Source: Acanthochromis polyacanthus (lineage: Eukaryota > Chordata > Actinopteri > Pomacentridae). From it: a stretch of DNA of 64,000 bases. The translations under genes were made by a program, and so were the position numbers. Shown piece by piece: positions 1 through 12,316 of this stretch. The notes beneath the pieces were generated by a model. That model was not told the DNA's origin, made no database searches, and saw only the letters and a program-made list of their open reading frames with translations. The stretch covers positions 7,582,268 through 7,646,267 of the forward strand of contig NC_067125.1 of the NCBI RefSeq assembly GCF_021347895.1. Direction: 5' to 3'. Each line of letters opens with the position of its first letter. Position 1 is the stretch's first letter.

Positions 1-85
<85 letters not shown>

Positions 86-116
86 ACAGACATACGGAGT
101 CTCTCTCCCTCTCACA

Positions 117-155
<39 letters not shown>

Positions 156-190
156 ACATACACACGCACACATACACACACACACACACA
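1..190. repeat. CA microsatellite (compound)
   Basis: Pure AC run at 1-82, then an imperfect ACAC/CATAC array at 112-190. The window boundary cuts the run. Confidence 0.98.
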
Positions 191-401
191 AAGCAGGCAG
201 TTTGTTAACTATCTGTGTGTGAGTGTGTACTGCCTCTGTGTCGCTCTGCAACTGTAGCCTCTTCATGTCATGGACTCTGGCTCTGCTCCTGTACACTCTT
301 TGTGTAGTTATAAGACAGATAAAGGCCACTAAAGCACACAAGCATTCCAATGGGGCTCTTTGTCCAAACATAGATACATTTTCACCATCTGATTTACAAC
401 A

Positions 402-762
402 GGGCTGCACATTGGCTTGGCCGTTAGCACTGTTACCTTGAAGCAAGAACATCCCCACTTCACGTCCCAGCCTGATCTTTCTGCATGGAGTTTCCATGTT
501 CTCCCTGTACATGTGTGGGTTTCCTCCAGATACTTTGACTTCCTCCCACCGTCCAAAAACATGCTGAGGTTAATTGGTGATTCTAAATTGTCTGTAGGTG
601 TGAATGTGAGTGTGATTGTTTGTCTCTATATGTAGTCTTGTGATAGAGTGGTGACCTGTCCAGGTGTCTCCTGTCTTCACCCTCAGTCAGCTGGGATAGA
701 CTCCAGCCCCCCATGACCCTAAGGAGGATTAACTGGTGTATAAATAATGAACAATGGATGGT
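402..762 (+). repeat. family A dispersed repeat, copy 1
   Basis: Consensus features: a TTAGCACTGT head, CTGCATGGAGTTTCCATGTT, CCAAAAACATGCTGAGG, TCTAAATTGTCTGTAGGTG, GACCTGTCCAGG, TGGGATAGACTCCAGC and a GGATTAA..GTGTAT..ATGGATGG end. Better copies have a pol III B-box-like GGTTCGCGTCC after the head, so a tRNA-derived SINE origin is plausible. Near full length. Confidence 0.75.
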
Positions 763-1711
763 AGTCCTGCATCAGAGTTAGTATAATGATTTCCATGGTT
801 TCACTTTTTTTCTTGCTAATCCACTTTTGGAACTGGACTCTTAGCATGGCTGTTCAGATGGCTTCCTTAATTCTGTAGTTTCTGTTGACTTCTTTAAAAG
901 CCCCTGCACAATGTCATTTCTTCACTTCTTCAATGGACAAGACCAGTCTTTAGGGACTGGTCTTGTTTAGTGTTTGAATTACTGATAGATAGTTGAGACT
1001 ATGATGACATGAGATTGGTTTGAAGATTGACATCTGGAAAACAGCTGGTGAGAATCTGCCAGAAGAGCTACTCAGAACCATACGTTTGGATTCACTGCCT
1101 CTTTAGCTTCTAGAACTATGTAAACAGCTGCTTGGACCTGAATGCATGAATCTGAGTGAGTTCCAAATGTAAGAACTCCTAAAAAACCTCCCTCAGGGCT
1201 TGTTCATGGGAGACGTACCTCTAAGCAGCCATGAAAACTTACTGTGCAGTGCTTGGTGCTCATTGGTTAATGCCAGGGAAGATAAATGCTTACTGGTTAA
1301 AATTGAAGAGGACAATAAAAAACATTTTTTTCTGCTCTCTCTCATATTTTCCAGTATTTCCTGTGTGATAAAATAATGACCTTACATCCATTAACTACCA
1401 TATTTTGTTGTTTTGGTGCACTTACAGCTTAGGTCACGGTCAACACTGTCTGATCCTACACTGCAGTGGAAACAGGAAGGCTGACAGGAATAGTTATGTT
1501 GCTGTTCCTGTTAAGTTTCACATCATCTTGTGCCTCCCTGAGGCTTCCTCAGTGGAGAGCTGCTTACTGATATTCATGGTCACTGGTGGCAGCAGCAAGT
1601 TTCAGCTCTCTGTTGCACAGTGGGACCATTGCTTCTCTTCAGTGGTAAATGAGTAAACCTCATCATGGCATAACAGGTCAGACTGTTCACAGTTTATGCT
1701 GAACATGTGCA
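763..1711. other. no feature recognised
   Basis: AT-rich sequence between family A copy 1 and the Tc1 element. The 83-codon frame at 1405-1656 has no recognisable motif. Confidence 0.6.
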
Positions 1712-1713
1712 TA

Positions 1714-3348
<1,635 letters not shown>

Positions 3349-3350
3349 TA

Positions 3351-4280
3351 GGTAATCTTTGCTATCAAAGATAACGGGACAGTGTATATGGTTGAAAATA
3401 GCTTTCTACAGAAAATAAACATGACTTTACCCTCATAATCATTTTTACTGCCTACTTTCTTTTTTCCTTAAAAAATCTGGTCCATCAATTTTACGTATAA
3501 GGGATTTTTATTCAGTATGTAAAAACTGTTAAATAATGTTTTCAGAGAGAGCTCTCTGTAGTCTGAGTTATTAGAAGATATTTACCCAGAAGAGAGGTTC
3601 TAATGAAAAGATACTATGAGTTGCATTATGAGAAATGTAGCATCCAGTGCTTTCGGAACTCAACCCAAACTGAAGTGAATAAAGATCAGAATTTCTCAGC
3701 CTCTGTAGGCTCAGTTCGGATCATGCCTTTTTAAAATGTGCTTCAGCATGTCTTTGGACTGTAGGAAGAAGCCAGAGAACCTGGAGAAAAGCCACACAGG
3801 CACAGGGAGAACATGCAAACTCCATGCAGAAAGCCGACCTGCAGGTCAGAACCTTCACTGTGGGGCAACAGTGGCAACTACGGCACCACGGGCCGTTCCC
3901 TTCGTGAACCTGTCAGGTTTCCTGATTAAAGCAATATTTTAAATGTTCCCATGTACCCACGCTCAGTGTGGTTCAATTAAATTCAGAAGCAACAAAGCCC
4001 CTACTTGACATTGCATCCAGAGTCTGAGAACCTCAGGAGGAGGTAGATAGTTTGCAGCGTTGCTGAAGCAAATCGATAGCGCAATCACACACGCTGCTGT
4101 TGCAGTGTAATAATTTCTTTATTAGGCTGCAGCGAGTCCAAGGCTGTGTAGTTCTTTCTGGGTGGCATCTGCTCTGAATCAGCTGACCCACAGATGTACA
4201 AGGTCAACCATTTACCACAACAAGCAAATATGCACAAATATAGCTTCAGATCAGACTCACACACTGCTGTACCTGGCCGA
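3351..4280. other. no gene recognised
   Basis: Apart from family A copy 2 (3745-3890) nothing is recognisable. The long minus frame 4414-4085 is driven by the TC/TG microsatellite. Confidence 0.6.
3745..3890 (-). repeat. family A dispersed repeat, copy 2 (partial)
   Basis: Inverted partial copy: CTTTGGACTGTAGGAAGAAG, GGGAGAACATGCAAACTCCATG and GCAGAAAGCCGACCTGCAGG are the reverse complement of the family A head half. Confidence 0.7.
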
Positions 4281-4311
<31 letters not shown>

Positions 4312-4334
4312 CTGTGTGTGTGTGTGTGTGTGTG
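4281..4334. repeat. TC/TG compound microsatellite
   Basis: TC-dinucleotide run followed by a TG run; a further GAGAGA patch follows at 4336-4346. Confidence 0.95.
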
Positions 4335-4922
4335 ACAGAGAGAGAGTGATTTGGGATGTTGTGTTCCTTAGAGAAGAAGTTTGTGCTTATCTGAAACACC
4401 ACATGGCCTTCCACTCACTGACAAAGGTACCACGGCCAGGAGGAGGGGAGAGACGGTGAGAGACGGGGGGAGAAAAAGGAGAGGAAAACACCAAACACAC
4501 AGTGATGGTGAGTAATGGTGATAATTCTTTATTTTATTATGATCATTACTGCTCTATTAGTGATATTTACTGCTGGATGTAGAGCATCGTAAGGGGAAGA
4601 TGCTCCTTGAAGCAATATTGAAGTATTTTTTGGAAAAAGACTTACAGCATCTTTGAATTTTTTACTGTCCTTCCACACTGCAGAGGCCGGAGGCATTTTA
4701 TTTTCATGTTGTCCCTTTGTCCATCCATTCCTCTTCCATCTGTTCAATTCTCATGAACACAGTATCTCCAAACACCTTTAGGGTATTTCTTTAAATCCGG
4801 CACACAAATGTTCACTTGGACTTGAAGTTGACCTGATTAGAGTTTGGTGGTCAAATGTTACCAAGAAATCGCAAAACACATTTTTAGCCATAAGTCAAGA
4901 ATGAATACTTATGAACACCATA
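4335..4922. other. no feature recognised
   Basis: Purine-rich 4436-4490, otherwise AT-rich sequence with short frames only. Confidence 0.6.
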
Positions 4923-4923
4923 T

Positions 4924-4965
<42 letters not shown>

Positions 4966-4992
4966 AATAATAATAATAACAAGAAGAAGAAG
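4923..4992. repeat. AAC/AAT/AAG trinucleotide microsatellite
   Basis: About 14 AAC units, then AAT and AAG units, directly upstream of family B copy 1. Confidence 0.95.
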
Positions 4993-5000
4993 TAAAAGAA

Positions 5001-5405
5001 GAGGAAAAGCACTCAGAGAGGGCAGTACTCTGACAAAGCTGTGCAGTCATGTCATTTCCGACAGATGAAATCTTTAATAAATTTGTGGTCTGCCGTGGTG
5101 GATTTGTAGTAGGATCGCAATCATGTGATCATCAGCAGGCAGCTGATGTAGTGTTCACTTGTTGTCATGGTTACAGTGACACCGTGCCACTATCTCGCAA
5201 TGATACAGAAATCTGTGGATCCAGACTATAAGCTGAATCACTGCTAAAATCTATTCACTTAGCGCTTGTGTCATTTCTGACCTTCCCAGAAAATTTCATC
5301 CACATCTGTTAGTCTGTTTTTGAATAATGTTGCTAACAGACAGACAGACAAATTAACGTCGACCATCACATAACTCTGACGTGTTCCTTGGCAGAGTAAT
5401 AGTAA
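5001..5405 (-). repeat. family B dispersed repeat, copy 1 (internally deleted)
   Basis: Inverted copy. The AGCACTCAGAGAGGGCAGTA end at 5009-5028, then the TTTGTAGTAGGATCGCAATC core, CTTGTTGTCATGGTTACAGT, and the opposite end GTTCCTTGGCAGAGTAATA. It lacks the segment with the GTACATAACGTACAC motif. Confidence 0.8.
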
Positions 5406-5643
5406 TAATAATAATAATCATCTCATAAAATCATAAGGTGATGACATCTTACATAAAGAAAAATCAAAGGTCAAGTTGTACAAGCGCTCGTTTATTTTCT
5501 CCCTTAAGGATGTGATTCCATCAAAGTTGTTCCACACCAAGAAGTGACAAGTGTGTATAACTAAAAAGTCCTGAGCTGAATATAAAACAACAGTAACAAC
5601 AAAATCCTGCACCTTGTCCATCACTTGAAACCTCTTTATTTAA

Positions 5644-5839
5644 ATGATGTTTGGGTCCTCAGACCTTTGTCAGGCAAAATTCATACAGACAAAACTTGTT
5701 TGTGTTTAAACAAATTTGCCTGATGAGAATTCAGACAGACAGAGCAAGTTGTGTCTCTATGAAGTGAGTTAAATTGAACGAAATGAACTGAAATGAAATT
5801 TGCCTGATTTGTATGGAGGGCTGAGGACCCAAACATCAC
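5644..5839. mobile_element. short TTAA-flanked MITE
   Basis: A 196-bp element with TTAA at 5640-5643 and 5840-5843. Its TIRs are TGATGTTTGGGTCCTCAG (left, from 5645) and the complementary CTGAGGACCCAAACATCA (right). TTTGCCTGAT-type motifs recur inside in both orientations. No ORF. A piggyBac-type non-autonomous element is the natural reading. Confidence 0.75.
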
Positions 5840-5843
5840 TTAA

Positions 5844-6399
5844 CAGGGACAGACTGGAACACAAGAGCAGCCAACGAGACTCACCCAATATAATCCAAAC
5901 CATTATGAGATAATGGGTTCAGTATGAGACTTTGGTTTGGTACACCATGTGAGACAAACAAGAAGAATCTATTCATGTCTGGTGGAATTGAAATGAAAGA
6001 GTATTAGCTCTGATCAGCATTTTATGGGCAGTACACCAGTTATTGTCCATCAGCTATAGCGTGCCTGTAGACATAAAAGGTAAAATTTTCATTTATTTTG
6101 TACTATGTGTTGTTTCTCATGACACATTTTGATTGGCCTTGGTGCACGGTCAAACCTGCGGCTTCTTTTTTTACATTGTCCGGACCGATCTACCGCTTGA
6201 GGAGCACTCACATAACCAGACCATTCTCTAACGCTGTTGAAGAGCTGTGTAGAATCGTCTGACTGCACCAACCATTGTTCTGCTATAAGGGAGGAAAAAA
6301 TGGTCTGGCATGTTTGTATTCCCTTAAAGTGAAGAAATCACAGGAAAACCCAGCAGAGCTGCTTTACTGCATGACCCAAATCTGCACTACTGACAGTGT
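5844..6399. other. no feature recognised
   Basis: Sequence between the TTAA MITE and family B copy 2, with no motif noted. Confidence 0.55.
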
Positions 6400-6985
6400 T
6401 TTATTACTCCAAGGAACACGGCGGAGTTATGCGATGATCGGCTTACGTTTGTCCATCTGTCTGTCATTGCTCAAAAACGGAATAACGGATTTGGATGAAA
6501 TATTCAGGGAAGGTTAGAAATGACACAAGTGACTAAGTGATTAGATTTTGGCAGTGATGTGGGTTATAGTCTGGATCCACGGATTTGTTAAAGATTCTTA
6601 TATCATTGTGAGATAGCGGTGTGGCACTGTAACCATGACAACAAGTGAACACTACATCAGCTGGCTGCTAAGATCACATGATTGTGATTCTACTACAAAT
6701 CAACCGCTGTGGACTTATCAGGACTTATCTGTTGGAAATAATACAAGAAACAATTGATTAAACTGTGGGGGTGTTTCTGAGTTCCATCAATTCCCGCCAC
6801 CTGCTTCATATTTAGGTCATGTAATTTGGTATCCGTACATAACGTACACATGCATAACACACGCCTGTGCTCAGTGCAAGGTCATTTTTTATGAAAAGTT
6901 TCATCCATCGGACATGATACAGCAGCCATGGTGGAGTACTGTGCTCTCTGAGTGCTTTTCTTGTTAGATTTGCTATTTATTTGAA
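6400..6985 (+). repeat. family B dispersed repeat, copy 2
   Basis: CTCCAAGGAACACGGCGGAG start, TTGGATGAAATATTCAGGGA, TAACCATGACAACAAGTGAA, TACAAATCAACCGCTGTGG, GTACATAACGTACACATGC, and the GTGCTCTCTGAGTGCTTTTC end. Confidence 0.8.
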
Positions 6986-7348
6986 TCTATATCAACAGTA
7001 TTTGAGTGCCTTAGCTGTTAACACATTAGTTCAATAGCAGACAGAGCAAAACATGATTTAGAAAACATGACAAAAGAAAAATGCGAGTGTTAAACAAAGT
7101 AAACAAAAAAACGGCAGTAAAGCAGAGAGAAGTTGTTTAGCAGGTAAAACTGAAAAGGTTTGTCAGCAGAAATAGAGCATGAAAGTGCCAAAAAACAGAG
7201 GTGATCACGTGCCCGGAAAGAAATGAAAAGGTCAGAAGTATGAAAAGCAACAGAACTGAGGGGGAAAAGGTCAAAATTATACAGATGGCAAAGAAAAGAA
7301 AGGAAGAAAGGCAATGGGTAACCAATGAAGTTCCACGGTGTGAATTAA

Positions 7349-7350
<2 letters not shown>

Positions 7351-7432
<82 letters not shown>
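7351..7432. repeat. GT microsatellite, 41 units
   Basis: Uninterrupted GT run. Open frames reading Cys-Val repeats here are artefacts. Confidence 0.98.
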
Positions 7433-7433
<1 letters not shown>

Positions 7434-7489
7434 AGCATGTTTCCTGCCTTAATGAGACTGTGGATCGGTGGACTGAGGAGGGCACCGAG

Positions 7490-7725
7490 GCCGACTCCTC
7501 CACCAATCCCTCCTTATTAGAAGGAAAGAAGGAGAAGGGAGCATGAAACAGGAGAAAGGTGAAAGAGGAAGAGGAAGTGAGGAGGACAGAGGAGAGGAGG
7601 TGAGGTGAAGGAGTAGGGCAGAGAGGAGGAGAAAGGGCAGATGTCAAGACCAAAGGAAGGTAGAGAGGAGATGGAAAAGTTGGAAGGCCGATAGAGGAGA
7701 GAAGTGGGAGAAGAAAAAGAGACAC
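7490..7725. repeat. purine-rich tract
   Basis: About 230 bp of mostly A/G on the plus strand with GAGGA/GGAGA motifs, starting 60 bp after the GT run. It is capable of triplex or slipped structures, but no function is evident. Confidence 0.85.
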
Positions 7726-8654
7726 AGTCGTGACAAAGAGATCTGGTCTTATAGATTTTCACCCTTTTATAGATTTTCTCGTATTGAATAAATTGTTTCG
7801 CTGTCAGTGAACATAAAAGTTCTCATTTACACTGTTGGGACTTGACGTGCTGATGAGTTTAAAGTATGTTCAGTGAGAATATGAACATTTTGGCGTATTG
7901 CTTGGAAATTTATGCGACATTAAAGTAGCAGTAAAGAGTGAATGCCACCTCCAAACTGATGCTTGGTTTTCTAAAGTTTACATACAACCAACATCTTTGG
8001 GGTGAAGGAACTCTGTTATAGAGTTCTGTTCAGTTTTCTTTGTCTCTGAGTCTCTATCTATAATATCTCTGATTTTAACTCATTTTTCCTTGTTAGCGGC
8101 AGCACAACAACCCCAGTATTTCAATAACTAGCAGACACTGAGCAAAATAATCATTTCTACAGACTCATGTTTAGGAATGGTACAAGAATGCTCAGTAGAG
8201 ATTTCCAAGGGCAAGAAGCTGAGGTATATGGAGCTTTCTGCCAACACAAAACAGTGTGGCTGGAAGGTGAGGGTCCGACCGGTTAAAGTAGGCTGCAGAG
8301 GATTTGTAGTCACCTCGACATTCAGGCTTCTCTGGGAGATGGGAGTAAGCAGGAAGGTCCACCATCAGATGATCAAGAACGTGCTGAAAAGGGAAGTTAG
8401 TGGCTGTGGATGAACAGAAGGACTCCATCTGGGCCTTCAATTTCATGGGGGTCAGAGAACCCAGGGGCAGACACAGTGAACAGGTGAAAACAGGTGGAGG
8501 ATTGTATAAAAGGTGTTTATTAATAAATTAGGCAAAACTCTCAAAATTACAGGAGCAAACCAAACCTATTTCAAAAAAGGGGGAAAAACTGCGAAATCTA
8601 AAAACACTAAACTCACCATCAAAGGAGAAATGCGACCAAAAAAAAGCACAGATC
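7726..8654. other. no feature recognised
   Basis: Short overlapping frames on both strands at 8177-8446 lack recognisable content; the rest is AT-rich. Confidence 0.55.
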
Positions 8655-8838
8655 AAAAACTAAAGAAGAAAGCACTCATAGAGCGCAGTACTCCGCCAAG
8701 ACTGTTCATTCCCTGACCTTGCACTGAGCACAGGTGTGTTATGGATGTGTATGTTATGTATGGATTCCAAATTGCGTGACCTAAATATGTAGCTGGCAGT
8801 GGGAACTGATGGGACTCAGAAACACCCCCACAATTTAA
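8655..8838 (-). repeat. family B dispersed repeat, copy 3 (3' end only)
   Basis: AGCACTCATAGAGCGCAGTA to GACTCAGAAACACCCCCACA. It ends where the degraded L2-type LINE begins. Confidence 0.75.
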
Positions 8839-10480
8839 TCAGTTTTATTCTGAGGAACATTTGAGAGTGCACAGTTAGGGGATCTCAAGGATCCAGAAGG
8901 TACATATTTAACCATCATATCAGATACATAGTCAGAAGTTAGGCCATGAAGATATTTAAAAACAAAAAGCAAAATCATGAATTCGATGGAACATGGAGTC
9001 AAAGGAGAGATTGTAAATAAAGGTATGAAGGAGACATTTAGTGTCGTCCTTAGACAGGAAAAGTTACACACAGTCAGTATTTTTGAGATGGTAATGTGTA
9101 TGCACCTTTAATTTTTTGTAAGTGGGATTGAAAGGATGGGTACCTATTAAAGGTTCCTCCCTTAATGCTATTTGTTTGAAGCTGGTTGTGGTGGCACTTT
9201 CATGTGATGAAGCTTGAAGTCAAAAAGTTTGTCTTTCTGAAAGTTTATTTCGGCATCTGCAGATGAACTCACACAGACAGTTCAGAATAAGCTGAATGGA
9301 ACAAGTAAAGACAGGGACAACAAAGTGGTTTATACAGTCAAGGGTATTGGGCCACAAATTTGGCATTATCCTTAGCTGATACTCAACACAACATCCTTCA
9401 AGACTGACCCACCTCTGGGGCCTCCGTACATCTCATACACTTGCTCTTGATTGGAGATAGAGCAAAGTTAAAAAACCACACATGTTAAGTGATAGAGCAG
9501 TAACCTGAGGGTACATGTCAGTGTGTTGGCAGACATAATCACATGCTACATGAACAATACATTATAGATGCAATGATGAAGCATTTGACTTAGAAGTTTT
9601 TGTCACAGAAACTTGTAAAGGAGCTCAAAAATGAGTCAGTATTTCTTTGGCACCACCTCAGGTTTGCCCAAGAATCACATTAATGTATGAATCTCACAAA
9701 TTGTTTAGGAGCTTAACAGCAACAACATAGTTCATCAATTGGGCTACTGTCATCAGATAAGAATGAGATGTAGAACTCTGTATTGTCAGAATAGATAAGA
9801 AAATCCATTTTGTGCTCTCTGATGATATTTCCCAGAGGCCACAAGTTCAGATTAAAAAGTATGATTCCCGGAGTGGAGCCCTGAGGGACACCACATCTGG
9901 GTGACCTTGATTTTAGATGACACAGACTCACCCAGAGACACCACAAGGTCTCCTCCTGACAGAAAAGATTTTAACCAGTTAAGAGCTGTGCCTGAGATGT
10001 TAATATGGGTTTGGAGCGGAGTCAGAAGGGTGTTGTAATCAGTGGTGTCTGGTGGAGCACTTAAGTAAGTAAAAGAACTGATATTTTTCAGATTAATTCT
10101 ACGATCTTTGCTACTCTTAGCAGTGCTGTTTCAATGCTGTGATGAGAGCAGAAGTCAGAATGAAATATCTCAGAGATGCTGTTTGCATTCAGATAACAAT
10201 TGACTTAATCAGTAATTACTGAAGACCAGATGGTCCTGATCTGTAGTCTTTTGAAGGGGTTTAACAATTTCAGCTTTAACAGCTGCAGGGAAAGTACCTG
10301 TGAGCAAAGGTGGATTTACAGTTTCTAATGGGATCAACCTCCAGACAACTAAGAACTGGTATAAAGACAAGTGGGAATGGAGTCTTTGGATGGAGGTTTT
10401 GAGACTGATATCACTACTTTTTTTAAGCTGAACTTGTTTATTGCTGAAAATGTACTCCACATGTAAGAGAGTTTCCTCTC
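8838..10480 (-). pseudogene. degraded L2-type LINE
   Basis: Pieces in order on the minus strand: TGTFPAAVKAEIVKPLQK near 10300-10240; a degraded ETALLRV block (10090-10190); SGTALNWLKSFLSGGD and CGVPQGS near 9990-9880; and YSDNTEFYI in place of the catalytic YADDTQLY near 9770. After an interruption (about 9075-9640) there is a C-terminal piece with FKYLHGLTSDYVSDMMVKYV (8880-8990). There are many frameshifts, and the catalytic second Asp is lost. It abuts a family B fragment at about 8838. Confidence 0.8.
9075..9640. other. insertion inside the L2 relic, possibly LTR-like
   Basis: AGTCAGTATTT occurs at 9072-9082 and again at about 9634-9644, with non-LINE sequence between. The minus strand contains an AATAAA (about 9250) in a sequence that looks like an LTR polyadenylation region, but I cannot define both ends or any coding part. 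Confidence 0.3.
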
Positions 10481-10988
10481 AGAGTGAGGACATGAAATTA
10501 CTTTTTCTTTCACGGCTCTGCCTGATGTTTCTTATCTCCAGGAAAAACTTTTTTTTTAAAAATCAAGCACATGCTTCAATGAGGTTAAGGAGGTTAGGCT
10601 TTGGGTTAAGAAGGTGTCTGTGAGTTTAGAAAAGAGTCAGTGGGTCGTTTTGTAATCAGTAATCAATTTAATGAAGTAGGTTTGCCAAGCATTGAGGATT
10701 TCTTAGAATTGTCTGGTGCACTTCCTGTTTATATTTTTCCCACAGTTGCTCAAGACTCTTTTTAGTTGAGAGATCTCCATGGTGGTTTTTACTTTGAGGA
10801 CATCTGTCTTATTTTAAATGGCACTAAAAGGCTCTAAAAAACAGGAATTTAGCAGGAAAGATTACTAGACCAGCATGGTGGGTATCCATAAACTACATAT
10901 AGGGAATTTAAGTTGTATTAATCAAATATTATGAAAATCCTTTAGAAGTAAAGGAAGCGTAAAGCATTGCCCAAGCAGAAAGCAGAGA

Positions 10989-11222
10989 TGTACACTGACA
11001 AGTCACAACATTAAAACCACCTGGCTAATATTGTGTAGGACCCCCTGTACCACCACACAGCTCTGACCCAATGGTCCATCTATGTGGGCCTCTGGGGCTG
11101 TCCTGTGATGTTTGACATCAGGATGTTGGCACCAGAACCCTTGAGTCCTGGGGGTTGCAGGGTGGAGCCTCCATGGATCAAGCCTCTGCTGGTACAACCT
11201 ACAGATTCTCATTCATCTAGAG
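10989..11222. repeat. DNA-transposon-like relic
   Basis: Contains the motif series ACCACCTGGCTAATATTGTGT followed by a GGACCCCC... stretch and GGAGCCTCCATGGATC, which I recall as a dispersed, probably Tc1/mariner-derived repeat in fish. No TIR pair could be closed. It stops at the hAT insertion site. Confidence 0.4.
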
Positions 11223-12076
11223 CAGGGGTCGGCAACCCGCTGCTCCGGAGCCGCATGCGGCTCTTTCAGCCCTCTGTCGTGGCTCCCTGTAACTTGGGAA
11301 AATACATTATTCTGCCTTTCAGGTGCGTTTCAATGCATTTTAATATAGAGAATTTTATTGTGAAATTACCGCTCTTACTTTGACGTGTCATTCCACCGGA
11401 TGTGCTGTGCCTGTGCATGAGAGCGCAAAGCTGATGCAAAAAGAGAACACGGAGCTTCCGATTCCCACACGTTTCATGTCTTTTTTAAAATTTTACTCCT
11501 GGAGAAGCAACGCCTGTAGTTTCACATCGTTTTGTACTCAAGAATGGCAAGCCTGTATATTAAAGCTCCGCTCCAAGAAAGACACGTCTTTGAGTCAAAA
11601 GTACTCATGATAGGGTAATACACGTTACTCGCAAGAACACGGCTCGATGTCACATCCAGGCAGCAGGTCAGAGTCAGAGGAGTGTCGTCTTGGAAAAATA
11701 GGTCAGCGACTTACCGGAGAAAAGTTATTAGCTTAAGATAAATAGATTTTACAAGTTAAATAGACATTCGCAAAATATTGATTTCCAGCTAACATTATGT
11801 AACATATGAGGTCCAGGAGCAAAAATGACATTAACCAAGTAAGATACATATTAGTGGAAGGACACAATTAAAAATGGATCTATCTAATTAGAGGCTTTGT
11901 AATTAAGTAATCGCGACTGATTAACAAGGGCATAGAGGTAAAAAAAAAAAAAAAAACGATATATGCAGCGTTGTCTTCATTTTAAATGCCAAAAGGATTT
12001 TGCAGCTCCCGGTGTTTTCTTTTCTGTGGGAAACGGGTCGAAATGGCTCTTTGAGTGTTAAAGGTTGCCGACCCCT
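11223..12076. mobile_element. hAT-type non-autonomous element with perfect 8-bp TSD
   Basis: An 854-bp element with terminal inverted repeats CAGGGGTCGGCAACC and GGTTGCCGACCCCTG and an identical 8-bp duplication ATCTAGAG at 11215-11222 and 12077-12084. The 8-bp duplication and CAG..CTG-type ends are hAT hallmarks. The interior has an A-run (11940-11956) and only short open frames, so it must have moved with another element's transposase. The right-hand flank (12085-12316) is the 3' end of an older Tc1 element. Confidence 0.9.
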
Positions 12077-12084
12077 GATCTAGA

Positions 12085-12316
12085 GAATGCCAAGTGTGTG
12101 CGAAGCAGTAATCAAACCAAAGGGAGGCTAACTTTGAATAATCTAAAATATAAAAACGCTTTGATTTATTTCACATTTTTTTTGTTTACGACATAATTCC
12201 ACGTGTTCATTCATAGTTTTGATGTCTTCGGTGAGAATCTACAGTGTAAATAGTCATGAAAGTAAAGAAAAAGCATTAAATGAGACGGTGTGTCTAAACT
12301 TTTGACTGGTAGTGTA
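12085..12316 (+). mobile_element. 3' end of a Tc1-like relic
   Basis: Begins inside the C-terminal coding part (a degraded MPSVCEAVIKPKGG-like reading) and ends in the fish Tc1 terminus AACTTTTGACTGGTAGTGTA (12297-12316). The hAT element at 11223-12076 lies immediately before it. Confidence 0.6.

Noticed and set aside
7201..7546. Open frames of Cys-Val repeats across the GT run
   Set aside because: Dinucleotide repeats are open in several frames by composition; no other coding signal. The same applies to frames across 19474-20085 and 62025-62415.
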